Part shown: positions 5,812 to 6,767 of the stretch, in pieces
How positions within the stretch are numbered: position 1 is the stretch's first letter
Layout of the letters: each line of letters begins with the position of its first letter
Source of the DNA: Planctomycetota bacterium
Lineage (GTDB): Bacteria; Planctomycetota; Planctomycetia; Pirellulales; Lacipirellulaceae
Length of the DNA stretch: 6,767 bases
Assembly (NCBI GenBank): GCA_024278035.1
Contig: JAJRUA010000205.1
Span: 1 to 6,767 of the forward strand
Direction of reading: 5' to 3'
Made by a program: the position numbers and the translations under genes
Notes under the pieces: generated by a model
Told to the model about the DNA's origin: nothing
Seen by the model: the letters and a program-made list of their open reading frames with translations, nothing else
The model's database searches: none

Positions 5812-6767
5812 GTGTCCACCGTTTCAACAGGTCCGTTGCGTTACTTTCATGCCGCCCTTGGTGGGCCGGTGCGCCGTCGGTTGGCGCAGTGGGCAGCGTG
5901 CATCGAACCGATTGACCGCCGGGAAGAAGCTCTCAAGAAGCTCAGCGATTACGACCTTCGCAAAGAAAGCCTTTCGCTCCGCTATCGGGCCCGCAGTGGC
6001 GAGCCACTCGATCGGTTATTAGTCGAAGGGTTTGCCATCGTGCGTGAGGCGGGACGGCGGACGATTAACATGCGGCATTTCGAGGTGCAATTACTGGGCG
6101 GTGCGGCGGCCCACCATGGCTCGATCATCGAGATGCAGACGGGCGAAGGCAAAACCCTCACCGCCACGCTGCCGATGTACCTTGCCGCGCTCGACGGCAA
6201 AGGGGCCCACTTAGCAACCGTCAACGATTACCTCGCCGCCCGCGATGCCGAGCTAATGGAGTCGGTCTACAACGCGCTAGGCATGTCGGTCGGTGTGATC
6301 CAGGGGCAACAGCCTCAGGCCGATCGGCAAAAAGCGTATGCCTGCGACGTGACCTATGGCACCGCCAATGAGATGGGCTTTGATTTTCTTCGCGATCGTT
6401 TGCTAAAACGCCGTATCGAAGAGGGGGCTCGCGATCTGTTTGGCGAAATGCTCTCCGGCACCTCTGCCGCCGGGTCGGGAGAGAAGCCCGTGCAGCGCGA
6501 CTTGCATTACATGCTCGTGGACGAAGCGGATAGCATTTTGATTGATGAGGCACGCACGCCACTCATCATTAGTGCCGCGCCGGGCGAGGATGAGAAAATC
6601 GCGACCGAAGCCTACATGTGGGCCTCTGCCGAAGTCTCCCGATTCGAGGAAGAAGAGCACTACGAGTACGAGCACAAAGAAAAGCGTGTCGATCTCACGC
6701 TCGCTGGTCGACGTTTGGTACGGGAAACGAGCAAGCCCTCGGCGATGGACCGATTGCCCCTTTCAGA
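5812..6767 (+). CDS. secA: SecA-type preprotein translocase ATPase, N-terminal part; runs off the window
   Basis: From GTG at 5812 the frame stays open to the edge: 318 full codons, roughly the first third to half of a SecA. SecA drives unfolded preproteins through SecYEG by ATP hydrolysis. Visible landmarks are LSDYDLRKESLSLRYRA (44-60), FAIVREAGRR, MRHFEVQLLGG, Walker A MQTGEGKT (108-115, K114), HLATVNDYLAARDAE, YGTANEMGFDFLRD (182-195) and the Walker B VDEADSILIDEARTPLIIS (236-254). The preprotein cross-linking domain begins after that. Walker B reads DEAD where most SecAs have DEVD. The distance from K114 to D237 is 123 residues against about 101 in E. coli SecA; the extra residues lie around 202-225, a Gly/Ser/Ala-rich segment. 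This suggests a paralog (SecA2-like) rather than the housekeeping copy, but the C-terminus is needed. The start is uncertain: an in-frame TAG at 5770 bounds it, and no ATG precedes residue 85. Confidence 0.9.
   Translation, partial: MSTVSTGPLRYFHAALGGPVRRRLAQWAACIEPIDRREEALKKLSDYDLRKESLSLRYRARSGEPLDRLLVEGFAIVREAGRRTINMRHFEVQLLGGAAAHHGSIIEMQTGEGKTLTATLPMYLAALDGKGAHLATVNDYLAARDAELMESVYNALGMSVGVIQGQQPQADRQKAYACDVTYGTANEMGFDFLRDRLLKRRIEEGARDLFGEMLSGTSAAGSGEKPVQRDLHYMLVDEADSILIDEARTPLIISAAPGEDEKIATEAYMWASAEVSRFEEEEHYEYEHKEKRVDLTLAGRRLVRETSKPSAMDRLPLS

Noticed and set aside
1..6767. Search for a new multi-gene system (defence, mobile element, biosynthetic cluster, CRISPR, toxin-antitoxin)
   Set aside because: No transposase, integrase, nuclease, repeat-spacer array or biosynthetic core gene is visible; the genes are individually recognisable and appear to be an ordinary chromosomal neighbourhood.

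Overview
The window looks like an ordinary chromosomal segment of a planctomycete, most likely from the Pirellulaceae group. The basis is a moderately GC-rich composition, near-absence of Shine-Dalgarno sequences, a proline-rich lipoprotein with a PNPF...DRVPPPAT motif that I associate with planctomycetes, a divergent SecA, and intergenic GCCGCAGGCGG-type palindromes. This taxonomic call is pattern recognition and has not been tested by a search.

Layout. Positions 1-3525 hold four minus-strand genes, read from right to left: an LpxL/HtrB-type lipid acyltransferase, a small Rieske [2Fe-2S] ferredoxin that overlaps it by 4 bases (ATGA), a tandem-GNAT acetyltransferase that follows almost directly, and, after a 113-base gap with a perfect palindrome, a LarA-like nickel-pincer isomerase family protein whose C-terminus lies outside the window. 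A minus-strand TATAAT at 3584-3589 may start the first three or all four. From 3730 a plus-strand gene encodes a stand-alone CheX-like phosphatase domain. It converges on ndk (nucleoside diphosphate kinase, minus strand, 4343-4801), which has the best promoter in the window. Divergent from ndk is a proline/threonine/serine-rich lipoprotein (5044-5646). After a 165-base gap with inverted repeats comes the first part of a SecA-type translocase ATPase (5812 to the right edge).

Function. The genes do not form one pathway. The acyltransferase, the lipoprotein and SecA concern the envelope and secretion; ndk is housekeeping; the CheX-like protein points to two-component signalling; the LarA-like, Rieske and GNAT proteins have unknown substrates. 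I see no mobile element, CRISPR array, toxin-antitoxin pair, defence island, tRNA or rRNA. I do not see convincing evidence for a new multi-gene system. The points most worth a second look are the SecA with an insertion before its DEAD motif, the LarA-like enzyme of unknown substrate, the coupled acyltransferase-Rieske pair, and several palindromic elements in the gaps, two of which overlap stop codons.
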